Made by a program: the position numbers and the translations under genes. This document shows positions 7,968 to 15,542 of a DNA stretch of 23,052 nt, piece by piece; position 1 is the stretch's first letter, and each line of letters begins with the position of its first letter. Source of the DNA: Clostridiales bacterium (GTDB lineage Bacteria; Bacillota; Clostridia; Lachnospirales; Lachnospiraceae); NCBI GenBank assembly GCA_019416265.1, contig DXXQ01000209.1, forward strand, positions 1-23,052, given 5' to 3'. The notes beneath the pieces were generated by a model. That model saw only the letters and a program-made list of their open reading frames with translations, searched no databases and was not told the origin of the DNA.

Positions 7968-7994
7968 TTGCGCAGATATTGGACAAAAATCCGG

Positions 7995-8023
7995 TTGAAT
8001 CAGGGATTCGTTTGTGCTATAAT
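7995..8023 (+). promoter_or_regulatory. Promoter of the FMN riboswitch-ribU unit
   Basis: TTGAAT (7995-8000), a 17-bp spacer and TATAAT (8018-8023), with TG at 8015-8016 giving an extended -10. Transcription would begin about 8030, just before the aptamer. Confidence 0.8.
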
Positions 8024-8042
8024 TTTATACATGAAAAGAAAT

Positions 8043-8175
8043 TTCTTCGGGGTTGGGTGACCGGACTGAGTATCAGAACCGGAATTCCCTACCGGCGGTT
8101 AAAGTCCGCGACCCGCTTCGGCGGCTGATCTGGTGAAACTCCAGAACCGACAGTAAAGTCTGGATGAGAGAAGAA
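8043..8175 (+). promoter_or_regulatory. FMN riboswitch (RFN element)
   Basis: The conserved RFN landmarks appear in order: TTCTTCGGGG at the 5' end, GGGTGACCGGACTGAG, CCCTACCGGCGG (8088-8099), AAAGTCCGCGA, GGTGAAACTCCAGAACCGAC (8133-8152), AGTAAAGTCTGGATG and AGAAGAA at the 3' end. The closing stem P1 is TTCTTC (8043-8048) with GAAGAA (8170-8175). FMN binding should favour the terminator at 8203-8236 and turn off ribU. That gene is exactly the kind of target expected for this riboswitch. Confidence 0.96.
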
Positions 8176-8202
8176 CACGCGATAAGATTCATACGTGCTC
8201 AA

Positions 8203-8236
8203 AGTCCCCGGAAGTATTTTTCCGGGGACTTTTTTT
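8203..8236 (+). terminator. Riboswitch expression-platform terminator
   Basis: AGTCCCCGGA (8203-8212) pairs with TCCGGGGACT (8221-8230) around an 8-nt loop and runs into seven T's. It lies between the FMN aptamer and the ribU ribosome binding site, as in transcriptional FMN switches. Confidence 0.92.
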
Positions 8237-8284
8237 CGGGAAATTTCTTTTACAGAAAATTTTCTAAAAAGGAGAGACAAAAGT

Positions 8285-8920
8285 ATGAGTGAACAGGTAT
8301 TAAGAAACGGAAATGTAATGGCAAGAAGCCGCACAAGGAGCTTGACACAGATTGCCATGCTTGGCGCAGTTGCCGGAGTTTTAATGAATCTGGAGTTTCC
8401 TCTTCCATTTCTTGCGCCATCCTTCTATCAGCTTGATTTTTCCGAAATTCCGGTGCTTGTAGGTTCTTTTGCCATGGGACCGGTTGCGGGAGTTCTGATC
8501 GAGCTGGTGAAGATTCTGGTACATCTGGTGACAAAGGGAACTATGACGGCAGGAGTGGGAGATGTTGCAAACTTTCTTTTCGGCTGTGCATTTGTGGTAC
8601 CGGCAGGACTGATCTACAGATTCCATGCAGTGAAAAGCAGGAAACACGCGGTCATTGGTATGGCAGTGGGAACTGTGCTCACCTCCATCCTTGCCTGCTT
8701 TGTAAATGCCTTCGTGCTTCTTCCGGCTTACGGAAAGGCTTTTGGAATGCCGATTGAAGCTTTTATTGAAATGGGAAGTGCGGTAAACAGTTCCGTAAAC
8801 GGTCTGTTAAGCTTTGCAGCATTGATTATCATACCATTTAACTTATTCAAATACACGCTGACATCTTTGGTGGTATTCTTTATTTACAAGAAGATACGTG
8901 TTATTTTAAAAGGTGACTGA
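8285..8920 (+). CDS. ribU: RibU, riboflavin-specific S component of an ECF transporter
   Basis: The 211-residue membrane protein has about six helices. It carries RibU features such as the N-terminal ALGAVAGVLMNLEFPLPF-like segment (here MLGAVAGVLMNLEFPLPF), FYQLDFSEIPVL and GPVAGVLIELVKILVHLV. S components bind the vitamin and dock to a shared EcfA-A'-T energising module, which is not encoded here. The FMN riboswitch directly upstream makes the substrate assignment firm. An in-frame ATG at 8195 lies before the terminator hairpin and cannot be the real start. ATG 8285 has AAGGAG at 8269-8274 and begins after the hairpin. It is monocistronic, ending at the terminator at 8934-8975. Confidence 0.95.
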   Translation: MSEQVLRNGNVMARSRTRSLTQIAMLGAVAGVLMNLEFPLPFLAPSFYQLDFSEIPVLVGSFAMGPVAGVLIELVKILVHLVTKGTMTAGVGDVANFLFGCAFVVPAGLIYRFHAVKSRKHAVIGMAVGTVLTSILACFVNAFVLLPAYGKAFGMPIEAFIEMGSAVNSSVNGLLSFAALIIIPFNLFKYTLTSLVVFFIYKKIRVILKGD

Positions 8921-8933
8921 CAGAGAACAGGAT

Positions 8934-8975
8934 AAAAAGGAGCGCCGGTTTTTATAACCGTGCAGCTCCTTTTTT
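8934..8975 (+). terminator. Terminator after ribU
   Basis: AAAAAGGAGC (8934-8943) pairs with GCTCCTTTTT (8965-8974), with an inner GGTT/AACC extension and a small loop. The hairpin ends in a T run. Confidence 0.9.
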
Positions 8976-8988
8976 GCCGCTTTGATGC

Positions 8989-9017
8989 TTTACAATATTA
9001 TTCTGATTTCTTATAAT
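8989..9017 (+). promoter_or_regulatory. Promoter of the Nudix-S12-pdxA unit
   Basis: TTTACA (8989-8994), a 17-bp spacer and perfect TATAAT (9012-9017), 31 bp before the start codon. Confidence 0.75.
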
Positions 9018-9048
9018 AACAATAACAATATTTTCAGGGAGGTATCAT

Positions 9049-9660
9049 ATGGGACAGATACACAGTGCAGAAAAACTCACAGACAACAGGTTTGTAAATC
9101 TATATAATATTAAAGCCACAAGTGTACATAATACTCCGGTTTCCTATTTTGTGGCATCCAGGGCAAAAAGCGTGGAATTTCTGAAACTGAATACAAGAAA
9201 GAATACGCCGGACGGTGTGATCATCTACAGCGTTTATGGGGAGAAGAAGGACAGAGTTGTCCTGATCCGCCAGTACCGTTATACCATCGGAGATTATATT
9301 TATGAATTTCCTGCCGGTCTTGTGGAGCCGGGAGAGGATTTTCATGAGGGAGCAGTTCGTGAAATGTATGAGGAAACAGGATTAAAGCTGGAGCCGCTGA
9401 AAGTGGAGGAGGCCTTTGAGAAGCCGTATTTCACCACAGTGGGACTGACAGACGAATCCTGCGCAACCGTTTACGGTTATGCAAGCGGTGAGATCAGTAA
9501 GGAGGCTCAGGAAGCCAGTGAAGAGATCGAGGTTGTCCTTGCTGACAAAGAAGAGGTAAAAAGAATCCTCAGAGAAGAGAAAGTGGCAATTATGTGCGCA
9601 TACATGCTGATGCATTTCGTGAAGGATGAAGAACCCTTTGAATTTCTGGAATTAAAATAA
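9049..9660 (+). CDS. Nudix hydrolase, ADP-ribose pyrophosphatase-like
   Basis: The 203-residue product has a complete Nudix box beginning at Gly90: five residues, Glu96, seven residues, Arg104-Glu105, Glu108-Glu109 and Gly111. Upstream lie the RQYRY (75-79) and YEFPAGLVEPGE (85-96) segments typical of the NudF-like ADP-sugar branch. Such enzymes cut ADP-ribose or related nucleotide sugars into AMP and a sugar phosphate, using Mg2+ held by the box glutamates. Start: ATG 9049 with AGGGAGG at 9036-9042. It is the first gene of an apparent three-gene operon (gaps of 27 and 20 bp). The exact substrate is inferred, not shown. Confidence 0.92.
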   Translation: MGQIHSAEKLTDNRFVNLYNIKATSVHNTPVSYFVASRAKSVEFLKLNTRKNTPDGVIIYSVYGEKKDRVVLIRQYRYTIGDYIYEFPAGLVEPGEDFHEGAVREMYEETGLKLEPLKVEEAFEKPYFTTVGLTDESCATVYGYASGEISKEAQEASEEIEVVLADKEEVKRILREEKVAIMCAYMLMHFVKDEEPFEFLELK

Positions 9661-9687
9661 CCTGCGCGGAAAGGAAGTACGACTACT

Positions 9688-10896
9688 ATGATGATCAGAA
9701 ATAAGAAACTGGAGGAAAAGCTGCGTCAGATTCTGGAGCAGGCAGTTGAGGAAAACCTTGTGGCAGGAGGAAATCTCCTTGTCTGGGAGGATGGAAAGGA
9801 GCTTGTATATACCCAGGCCGGTCTTGCAGACAGGGAAAACAATAAAAAAATAAACAGAGATACAATTTTTCGCCTGTATTCCATGAGCAAGCCTGTGACA
9901 GCCGCTGCTGCCATGATTCTCATGGAGAGAGGAATGCTGGATCTGTATGAACCGGTCTCCAAATTTTTGCCTGAATATGCAGAAGTAAAGGTTGCAGCGG
10001 AAAACGGCCTGATTTCCCCACAGCGAGAGATGCTGGTGGGAGATCTGCTGAGTATGACATCGGGACTTGTTTATCCGGATGAGGCAACTGTTTCCGGAAA
10101 GACAACAGACCTTGTATATCAGGAGCTTGACAGACGTCTTTACAGTGAAAATCCGATGACAACAAGGGAACTGGCGAAAAATCTTGCAAATTGTCCTCTG
10201 GCTTTTACACCGGGCAGTTCCTGGCAGTACGGAACATCGGCAGATGTTCTTGCAGCAGTGATCGAGGTTATCTCTGAACGAAAGTTTTCCGAATTTCTGG
10301 ATGAGGAAATCTTTATGCCTCTGGGAATGCGCGATACAGGGTTCTGGGTGCCGGAAGAAAAACAGGATCGTCTGGCAAAGACTTATGAGACAGTAGTCCT
10401 TCCGGACGGCAGGAAGGATATGATTCTCTATAAGGGGAATCATCTTGGAATCCGCAATGATATGATGCAGTCCCCGGCTTATGAGGCCGGAGGAGCCGGG
10501 CTGGTATCTACCCTTGATGATTATATGAAGTTTGCCGGAATGCTGCTGGGCGAGGGCTTTTTTGACGGTGTGAGGATCCTTCAGCCGGAAACGGTCCGCT
10601 ATATGTGCAGCCGCGAGCTGATGCCTGCCCAGCAGGTGGCAATGGATGCCTGGATCGGTCTGGAAGGACACAGCTACGGGAATTTTATGCGTGTCTGCAA
10701 AGACCCGACAAAGTCAAAAATGCTTGTCCGCAGAGATGAATATGGCTGGGATGGCTGGCTTGGTATGTACTTCGCCAATTTCCCCAATGAAAAAATGACA
10801 ATGCTCATAGGAACACAGAAAAAAGACGGAGGAACCTTTGCTCTTACAAGAAAGCTTCGAAACGCGATCCTGAGTGCCATTGAGTACGCGAAATAA
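9688..10896 (+). CDS. S12 / class C beta-lactamase-like serine hydrolase, no export signal
   Basis: The 402-residue product has the serine-lysine core SMSK (Ser65-Lys68) in FRLYSMSKPVTAAAAM. It has WQYGTS (179-184) at the usual YxN position, so Tyr181 is kept but the Asn is not obvious. GWDGWLG (353-359) lies near the third active-site element. This places it with S12 esterases, D-amino-acid amidases and peptidases rather than true beta-lactamases. No signal peptide or membrane anchor is visible, so it is probably cytosolic, unusual for this superfamily. ATG 9688 is 27 bp after the Nudix gene with AAAGGAAG upstream; a second ATG follows directly. Its partnership with a Nudix enzyme and a PdxA-type dehydrogenase is unexplained. 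Confidence 0.88.
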   Translation: MMIRNKKLEEKLRQILEQAVEENLVAGGNLLVWEDGKELVYTQAGLADRENNKKINRDTIFRLYSMSKPVTAAAAMILMERGMLDLYEPVSKFLPEYAEVKVAAENGLISPQREMLVGDLLSMTSGLVYPDEATVSGKTTDLVYQELDRRLYSENPMTTRELAKNLANCPLAFTPGSSWQYGTSADVLAAVIEVISERKFSEFLDEEIFMPLGMRDTGFWVPEEKQDRLAKTYETVVLPDGRKDMILYKGNHLGIRNDMMQSPAYEAGGAGLVSTLDDYMKFAGMLLGEGFFDGVRILQPETVRYMCSRELMPAQQVAMDAWIGLEGHSYGNFMRVCKDPTKSKMLVRRDEYGWDGWLGMYFANFPNEKMTMLIGTQKKDGGTFALTRKLRNAILSAIEYAK

Positions 10897-10916
10897 ACAG
10901 AGGAAAGGGAAAAAAC

Positions 10917-11927
10917 ATGAATAAACCTTATATTGCAGTCCCCATCGGCGACCCTTCCGGTGTGGGGCCGGAGATTGCGGTTATGGCTGCTGATGCAGAG
11001 GAAGTGCTGGAATGCTCCCGCTGTGTTTTTATCGGAGACAGAGCAGTTGTGGAAAATGCCGTCCGGATTACGGGAAGAGAGCTGAAATGTCATGTGATTC
11101 AGACACCTGAGCAGGGAGAGTTCCGAAAGGGAATCCTTAATCTGGTAGATCTTTGCAATATAGATCAGAAAAGCTTCGAATTCGGGAAAGTCAGCGGTAT
11201 GTGCGGAAAAGCCGCTTTTGAATATATTGAAAAAAGTATTCAAATGGCAAATCAGGGGCTTGTGGATGCAGTGGCGACAACGCCGATCAACAAAGAAGCC
11301 CTCCGTGCCGGAGGAATTGACTTTATCGGCCATACGGAAATCTTTGGCGCCCTTACGGGAACGAAGGATCCTCTGACGATGTTTGAGACAAAGGGAATGC
11401 GGATTTTTTTCCTTACAAGGCATGTGTCTCTTCGCGAAATGCTGGAGCTGATAACGAAGGACAGAATTAAGGATTATGTGAAAAGATGTCTTGAGGCGCT
11501 GGAGAGACTTGGGATTAAAGAGGGCACTATGGCAATTGCCGGTTTGAATCCCCACTGCGGAGAACACGGTCTTTTCGGCTGGGAAGAGGTGAACGAGATC
11601 ATCCCTGCAGTCGAAGAATTGAAAGCAGAGGGATATCCCGTAGAGGGACCCATTGGGGCAGATTCTGTTTTCCATCAGGCAGCTATGGGAAAATATAACA
11701 GCGTTTTGTCTCTGTATCACGATCAGGGGCATATCGCAGCCAAGACTCTGGATTTCGAAAAGACCATTGCCGTGACAAACGGAATGCCAATCCTGCGCAC
11801 ATCTGTTGACCATGGGACAGCCTTTGATATTGCGGGAAAAGGAAAGGCAAGTGCAGTGAGCATGATCGAGGCGATTCGCCTTGCTGCAAAATACGCGCCG
11901 TTTTTCCGTGTGAAGGAATTAGTGTAA
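10917..11927 (+). CDS. pdxA: PdxA-family 4-hydroxythreonine-4-phosphate dehydrogenase or PdxA2-like paralogue
   Basis: The 336-residue product has the PdxA opening IGDPSGVGPEI (10-20), ATTPINKEAL (120-129) and the three metal-binding histidines in IGHTEIF (His139), GLNPHCGEHG (His213) and YHDQGH (His268), followed by VDHGTAFDIAGKG (297-309). The family oxidises a phosphorylated hydroxy acid with NAD. True PdxA works in vitamin B6 synthesis with PdxJ, while PdxA2 paralogues act on 4-phospho-D-threonate or D-erythronate and usually sit beside a DUF1537 kinase. Neither pdxJ nor such a kinase is in the window, so the substrate is open. It starts 20 bp after the S12 hydrolase gene and is followed by a terminator. 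Confidence 0.88.
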   Translation: MNKPYIAVPIGDPSGVGPEIAVMAADAEEVLECSRCVFIGDRAVVENAVRITGRELKCHVIQTPEQGEFRKGILNLVDLCNIDQKSFEFGKVSGMCGKAAFEYIEKSIQMANQGLVDAVATTPINKEALRAGGIDFIGHTEIFGALTGTKDPLTMFETKGMRIFFLTRHVSLREMLELITKDRIKDYVKRCLEALERLGIKEGTMAIAGLNPHCGEHGLFGWEEVNEIIPAVEELKAEGYPVEGPIGADSVFHQAAMGKYNSVLSLYHDQGHIAAKTLDFEKTIAVTNGMPILRTSVDHGTAFDIAGKGKASAVSMIEAIRLAAKYAPFFRVKELV

Positions 11928-11944
11928 AAGAGAATAGAAAGAAG

Positions 11945-11983
11945 CATACCGACAGCCTGTGTCAAGGCTGCCGGTATGTTTTT
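11945..11983. terminator. Terminator between pdxA and the convergent oleate hydratase gene
   Basis: CATACCG and CGGTATG enclose one A/C mismatch, then CAGCC/GGCTG around an 8-nt loop. TTTTT follows on the plus strand. On the minus strand the run after the stem is only T-rich, so termination of ohyA there is likely but weaker. Confidence 0.8.
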
Positions 11984-12012
11984 CCAGGAATCTTTATGAA
12001 AGTTAAAAGAGA

Positions 12013-13965
12013 TTATAACATTCCGTCTTTGAGTACATTGTGGTCACGAAGGACTTTTCCGATGACGGTTTTGTCAACTTTTTTGAGGAAGGGTTTCAAA
12101 ACGGCTGTCACAGGAGCAGGAAGATCCATTTCCAGAGGAGATTTGCCGTCCATCAGTTTTACAGAGCTGTCCAGAAGGTCGCGGATGTCATAAACACTTC
12201 CCCATACCTCCGGAACGCCGCGGTCTACGCCGAGAAGTCCATAAACTGCTTCCATTGCGGTACGGACAGAATATTCGGTTGTGAAAACAGTATCTCTTGG
12301 AGTCTCGGTAAACTGGCCAAGGAATGCGAAGTTTACGCATCCATCCGGAATTACATCCGGGCGGTCGCCTTTGGTACGAGGCATGAAGAAGGCGGTGATA
12401 TAAGGCATCATAGTAGGAACGCAGACAGCGTGGTTATTTGCCAGGTCGTCGATCTTGTCAACCGGGACACCCATGTGATACAGCCATTCGGCGGTAATCT
12501 CTGCTCCTGTACATTCCTTCATCGGCTTTTTCACATAATCGCCTTTTTCATCGGTAAACAAACCGTAAATCCAGACACAGATTTCTTCTTTTTTCTGATC
12601 TTTAAACTGTCCCTGACGATTGATCGTCCAGCTTAACAGCCAAGAGGAATCCTGACAGCTTACAATGCCGCCGGTAACAACGCGCCCGCTTCTTGGGTCA
12701 CGCTTACAGATACCCTCGATATAGGAAATGATGGTATCGTCAGATGTGGTGACAGTTGCAGATTCCCAGTTTGTCTTTTGAATGTTGCTGCAGAATTTCT
12801 CCGGATGACCGAAGGAAGAATCCTGTCTTGCAATGTTTTTCCAAAGCTCCCAGCATCCGCTGGTGCGAACCTCCGCATCGCCGGCCGGTGCATGGTTCTG
12901 GTCGCCGTAGATAGTGCCTTCTGTACAGCTTCCGTTTGTGACGAATACAAGATCGTTTTCTGTTAAAGAAATTTCCTGTCTTTCGCCGTTTACAACGCAG
13001 TCAATAGAGGCTGCGATTTTTTTATTTCCCTTAAATGTAAAGAGAACATTTGTAACCTGAGTATTAAACTGGAAATGTACGCCTGCGTCTTCCAGGTATT
13101 TCTTCATAGGAAGGATCAGAGAATCGTACTGGTTATATTTGGTGAATTTCAGTGCTGAAAAATCAGGAAGTCCTCCGATATGGTGGATGAACCGCTGGAA
13201 ATAAAGCTTCATCTCCAGAGCGCTGTGCCAGTTTTCGAAGGCAAACATGGTTCTCCAGTACAGCCAGAAGGTAGAGTCAAAAACTTCTTCATCGAAGAAA
13301 TCTTCGATAGTTTTGTCGTATAAGTCTTCGTCTCTTGTGAGGAAGAGCTTCATGATTTCCATGCAGCCTTTCTGACTGAGATTAAATTTACCGTCTGTAT
13401 GGGCATCCTGTCCGCGGTTTTTGGTTGCGCGGCATAAGGAATAGTTAGGGTCGTGCTTGTTCAGCCAGTAATACTCGTCAAGAACGGATACTCCCGGAGT
13501 TTCCAGAGAGGGGATGCTGCGGAAAAGATCCCAGAGACATTCGAAATGGTCTTCCATTTCACGGCCGCCTCTCATGACATAGCCTCTGGTGGAGTCATAA
13601 ATACCGTCGCATGCGCCGCCGGCGATATCCATAGCTTCGAGAATGTGAATGTGATCGCCTTTCATCTGACCATCACGTACAAGAAAACATGCGGCTGCCA
13701 AAGCTGCCAGACCACTTCCTACGATATAGGCGGATTTTTCGTCAACACCTGCCGGTTTTTCCGGATGTGCGAAGGCTTCGTAGTTTCCGTTGCTGTAGTA
13801 GATTCCCTTGCTGTTTTTGGCATTTTTGCCGCGTTCTGTATTGCGGAAATGATTGACTGGCTTCGGAGCTTCTGCTTTTTCTTCTTTTTTCATGCTGTTC
13901 AGTGCGTAGACACCAGCACCAAGAGCTGCGGCTGCAGCGCCTGCTTTTAAGAATTTCTTATTCAT
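12013..13965 (-). CDS. ohyA: Oleate hydratase (FAD-dependent fatty acid hydratase) with N-terminal hydrophobic extension
   Basis: The 650-residue protein belongs to the oleate hydratase (myosin-cross-reactive antigen) family, which adds water to the cis-9 double bond of oleic and linoleic acids to give 10-hydroxy acids. The FAD-binding motif is IVGSGLAALAAACF (81-94). The conserved RGGREMEDHFECLWD (132-146) holds the catalytic glutamate region, and KYNQYDS (276-282) holds the conserved tyrosine. From recall, lactobacillus enzymes begin near the SNGNYEAFAHPEKP segment (58-71). Here about 55 residues precede it, including FLKAGAAAAALGAGVYAL (5-22), which looks like a membrane anchor. Start: ATG 13965 with AAAGGTGG inside the end of the upstream DUF308 gene, which overlaps by 8 nt. 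Coupled expression with a membrane protein suggests membrane-associated fatty acid detoxification. Confidence 0.95.
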   Translation of the reverse strand: MNKKFLKAGAAAAALGAGVYALNSMKKEEKAEAPKPVNHFRNTERGKNAKNSKGIYYSNGNYEAFAHPEKPAGVDEKSAYIVGSGLAALAAACFLVRDGQMKGDHIHILEAMDIAGGACDGIYDSTRGYVMRGGREMEDHFECLWDLFRSIPSLETPGVSVLDEYYWLNKHDPNYSLCRATKNRGQDAHTDGKFNLSQKGCMEIMKLFLTRDEDLYDKTIEDFFDEEVFDSTFWLYWRTMFAFENWHSALEMKLYFQRFIHHIGGLPDFSALKFTKYNQYDSLILPMKKYLEDAGVHFQFNTQVTNVLFTFKGNKKIAASIDCVVNGERQEISLTENDLVFVTNGSCTEGTIYGDQNHAPAGDAEVRTSGCWELWKNIARQDSSFGHPEKFCSNIQKTNWESATVTTSDDTIISYIEGICKRDPRSGRVVTGGIVSCQDSSWLLSWTINRQGQFKDQKKEEICVWIYGLFTDEKGDYVKKPMKECTGAEITAEWLYHMGVPVDKIDDLANNHAVCVPTMMPYITAFFMPRTKGDRPDVIPDGCVNFAFLGQFTETPRDTVFTTEYSVRTAMEAVYGLLGVDRGVPEVWGSVYDIRDLLDSSVKLMDGKSPLEMDLPAPVTAVLKPFLKKVDKTVIGKVLRDHNVLKDGML

Positions 13966-14515
13966 AATAATCCACCTTTCTTATATTTTTGACTGTGCTT
14001 TGTACAACAATAAAGTTCATGATACTTTCCAGACATAAATTTACACCGATCAGGCGGACAAAAAATCCGGCTCCTTCCCAAGGTCTGGCCAGCAGAAGTA
14101 CGCCGACAACTGCTCCGACTAAGGCTGTAAGCAAAATCAGCCACCAGATTCGGATACCGAATTTTTGGGCATCAAGGGCGGTCTGGATTTTCAGGGCTGA
14201 TTCCACAAGGATAAATAATGCAGTACAGTATGTGATGATCTCAGCCATGTGTTCCGTCCGAAGTACGAGGACCAGTCCGATGATGCAGGAAGTGATTCCC
14301 ATTGCGAGGTCAAATTGAAATGCAAGCTGAAAGAGATCTTTGGAAAAATATCCCATCAGCTTTACGATACCATAGAGGATGAGCAGCACTCCGCACAGGA
14401 CGCATAAAATGCAGAGTGCGGTCTGTGGTCTGAAAATGAGGAAGATTCCAAGACACAGCAGACATAAGGATAATATATTATAAGCAATTTTGATGTTTTT
14501 TATTGACTTCATCAA
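13958..14515 (-). CDS. DUF308 (HdeD-like) membrane protein
   Basis: The 185-residue protein has about six hydrophobic helices in the paired pattern of DUF308 proteins (SLCLLCLGIFLIFRP, VLCGVLLILYGIVKLMGYF, GITSCIIGLVLVLR, VGAVVGVLLLARPW). HdeD is linked to acid resistance in E. coli, but the wider family has no defined activity. Start: ATG 14515 behind GGAAGGAAG. The stop overlaps the start of the oleate hydratase gene by 8 nt, so the two are co-translated. A role beside the hydratase in membrane or fatty acid stress is inference. Confidence 0.85.
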   Translation of the reverse strand: MMKSIKNIKIAYNILSLCLLCLGIFLIFRPQTALCILCVLCGVLLILYGIVKLMGYFSKDLFQLAFQFDLAMGITSCIIGLVLVLRTEHMAEIITYCTALFILVESALKIQTALDAQKFGIRIWWLILLTALVGAVVGVLLLARPWEGAGFFVRLIGVNLCLESIMNFIVVQSTVKNIRKVDYYE

Positions 14516-14538
14516 TCCGTCACTTCCTTCCGTTTCCT

Positions 14539-14550
14539 GATAGTGCTATC
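14539..14550. promoter_or_regulatory. Short inverted repeat upstream of the DUF308-ohyA unit, possible TetR operator
   Basis: GATAG and CTATC flank TG. An overlapping GCTA-TCC-TAGC repeat covers 14545-14555. The site lies 24 bp upstream of the DUF308 start codon. I found no convincing -35/-10 pair in the 66 bp between the TetR terminator and that gene, so the promoter is unplaced. Confidence 0.3.
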
Positions 14551-14581
14551 CTAGCATGGAAAAAACAGATTGGATATGGAC

Positions 14582-14616
14582 AAAAAAAGCGCAGTATCCG
14601 AAATTCAGACACTGCG
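14582..14616 (-). terminator. Terminator after the TetR gene (minus strand)
   Basis: On the minus strand CGCAGTGTCTGA pairs with TCGGATACTGCG (two G-U pairs) around a 3-nt loop, spanning 14616-14590. A C and seven T's (14588-14582) follow. It separates tetR from the DUF308-ohyA unit. Confidence 0.85.
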
Positions 14617-14653
14617 GGACTTTTGTCTGTATAAAGCTGTATGAAGGGGGGAA

Positions 14654-15217
14654 TCAGATGCGGGTACGTTCGCAATCCAGGATCATATCCTGAATGGTTG
14701 CCTCAAAGGAATCTGACAGTTTTTTCAGAAAGTATTCTCTGTAGGGAGGCATCTTATCGTGAATCCAGTTCATCGTATTGCCAATGATGGCGTAACTGTA
14801 GAAGTGTGTGATATAGAGGATATCGTCTTCTGTAACGGAATGGCCTTCTGCGGCTTTTTTTACAAAGCGGCTAACGAAAGCAAAGGTGACTTCTTTCAGA
14901 TAGTGTTCCAGAAGTTCCTTCCTGCTGGAATTATAAAGATGAATGATAGCCTGACGGTAGCTGAGCACAATGGATGCAGTCCGTATGAACTCTTCGTAAA
15001 AGCCGGAGTCTTCGCAACTGTCTGCAAGAACGTGTTCTGCTTCCTCCTTGAAAAGCTGTTCGAGAAGATCATAGATATCCGCGTAATAATAGTAAAAGGT
15101 ATTGCGGTTGATGCCGCAGGTTTCTACGATATCTTTTACAGTAATTTTATCCAGGGTCTTCTGATTCAGAAGCTCCAGAAAGGTTGATTTAATTGCTCTT
15201 TTTGTAAAAGCAGACAT
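14654..15217 (-). CDS. TetR/AcrR-family transcriptional regulator
   Basis: The 187-residue product begins with the TetR helix-turn-helix: KRAIKSTFLELLNQKTLDKI, then TVKDIVETCGINRNTFYYYY (26-45) with the NRNTFYYYYAD recognition end. The C-terminal ligand domain is all-helical and resembles the DhaS-like TetR group, but I cannot name its ligand. Start: ATG 15217, with GGAGTGG upstream on the minus strand. It lies directly upstream of the DUF308-oleate hydratase unit on the same strand, behind a terminator, so it is the natural candidate to repress that unit in response to a fatty acid or membrane stress (inference). Confidence 0.92.
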   Translation of the reverse strand: MSAFTKRAIKSTFLELLNQKTLDKITVKDIVETCGINRNTFYYYYADIYDLLEQLFKEEAEHVLADSCEDSGFYEEFIRTASIVLSYRQAIIHLYNSSRKELLEHYLKEVTFAFVSRFVKKAAEGHSVTEDDILYITHFYSYAIIGNTMNWIHDKMPPYREYFLKKLSDSFEATIQDMILDCERTRI

Positions 15218-15255
15218 GGAAGCGCCACTCCTTTCGTCGAAATTTTTATAGTAAG

Positions 15256-15284
15256 AGAGTAGCAGAGACGGAAGGAAATGTCAA
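15256..15284 (-). promoter_or_regulatory. Candidate promoter of the TetR gene
   Basis: On the minus strand a perfect TTGACA (15284-15279) lies 17 bp from TACTCT (15261-15256), a weak -10. The start codon is 39 bp downstream. Confidence 0.45.
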
Positions 15285-15400
15285 ATGGGTTCCGGTGAAT
15301 TTTGTATGATTCCGTCAGACAGTGGGAGCCGTTTTTTTCAGTAAAGGAATCTTCGATCGGAATAGAGAGGATAAAAAACTGAAATAATGCTCTAAATACA

Positions 15401-15440
15401 AAAATATTTACACCATCATAAGTAAAAAGAAAATTATACT
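15401..15440 (+). promoter_or_regulatory. Possible third response-regulator promoter, before the DUF624 gene
   Basis: AAAATATTTACACC (15401-15414) resembles the proximal half of the elements at 16212 and 21214. It lies 20 nt before TATACT (15435-15440), the same distance as in those two promoters, and again there is no -35 box. The distal half is not convincing. This is the only feature I can suggest in the 325-bp gap 15218-15542 apart from the TetR promoter. Confidence 0.35.
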
Positions 15441-15542
15441 AAGTATAAAGAAGATAATATAGGATTCATCGGTAACAAATACGAAATACAATGAAGCAGG
15501 ATAGATATATTTTTAACACGAGTAAGAATGGAGATAAATATT

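Noticed and set aside
8195..8284. Extended start for ribU
   Set aside because: The extra codons translate the riboswitch terminator hairpin; the ribosome binding site belongs to ATG 8285.
9688..10896. Antibiotic-resistance beta-lactamase
   Set aside because: There is no export signal, the YxN motif is altered, and it sits in a metabolic operon; an S12 esterase or amidase fits better.
9652..11813. Two long minus-strand ORFs opposite the S12 hydrolase and pdxA genes
   Set aside because: Composition is typical of antisense translation, and the plus-strand genes carry full family motifs.
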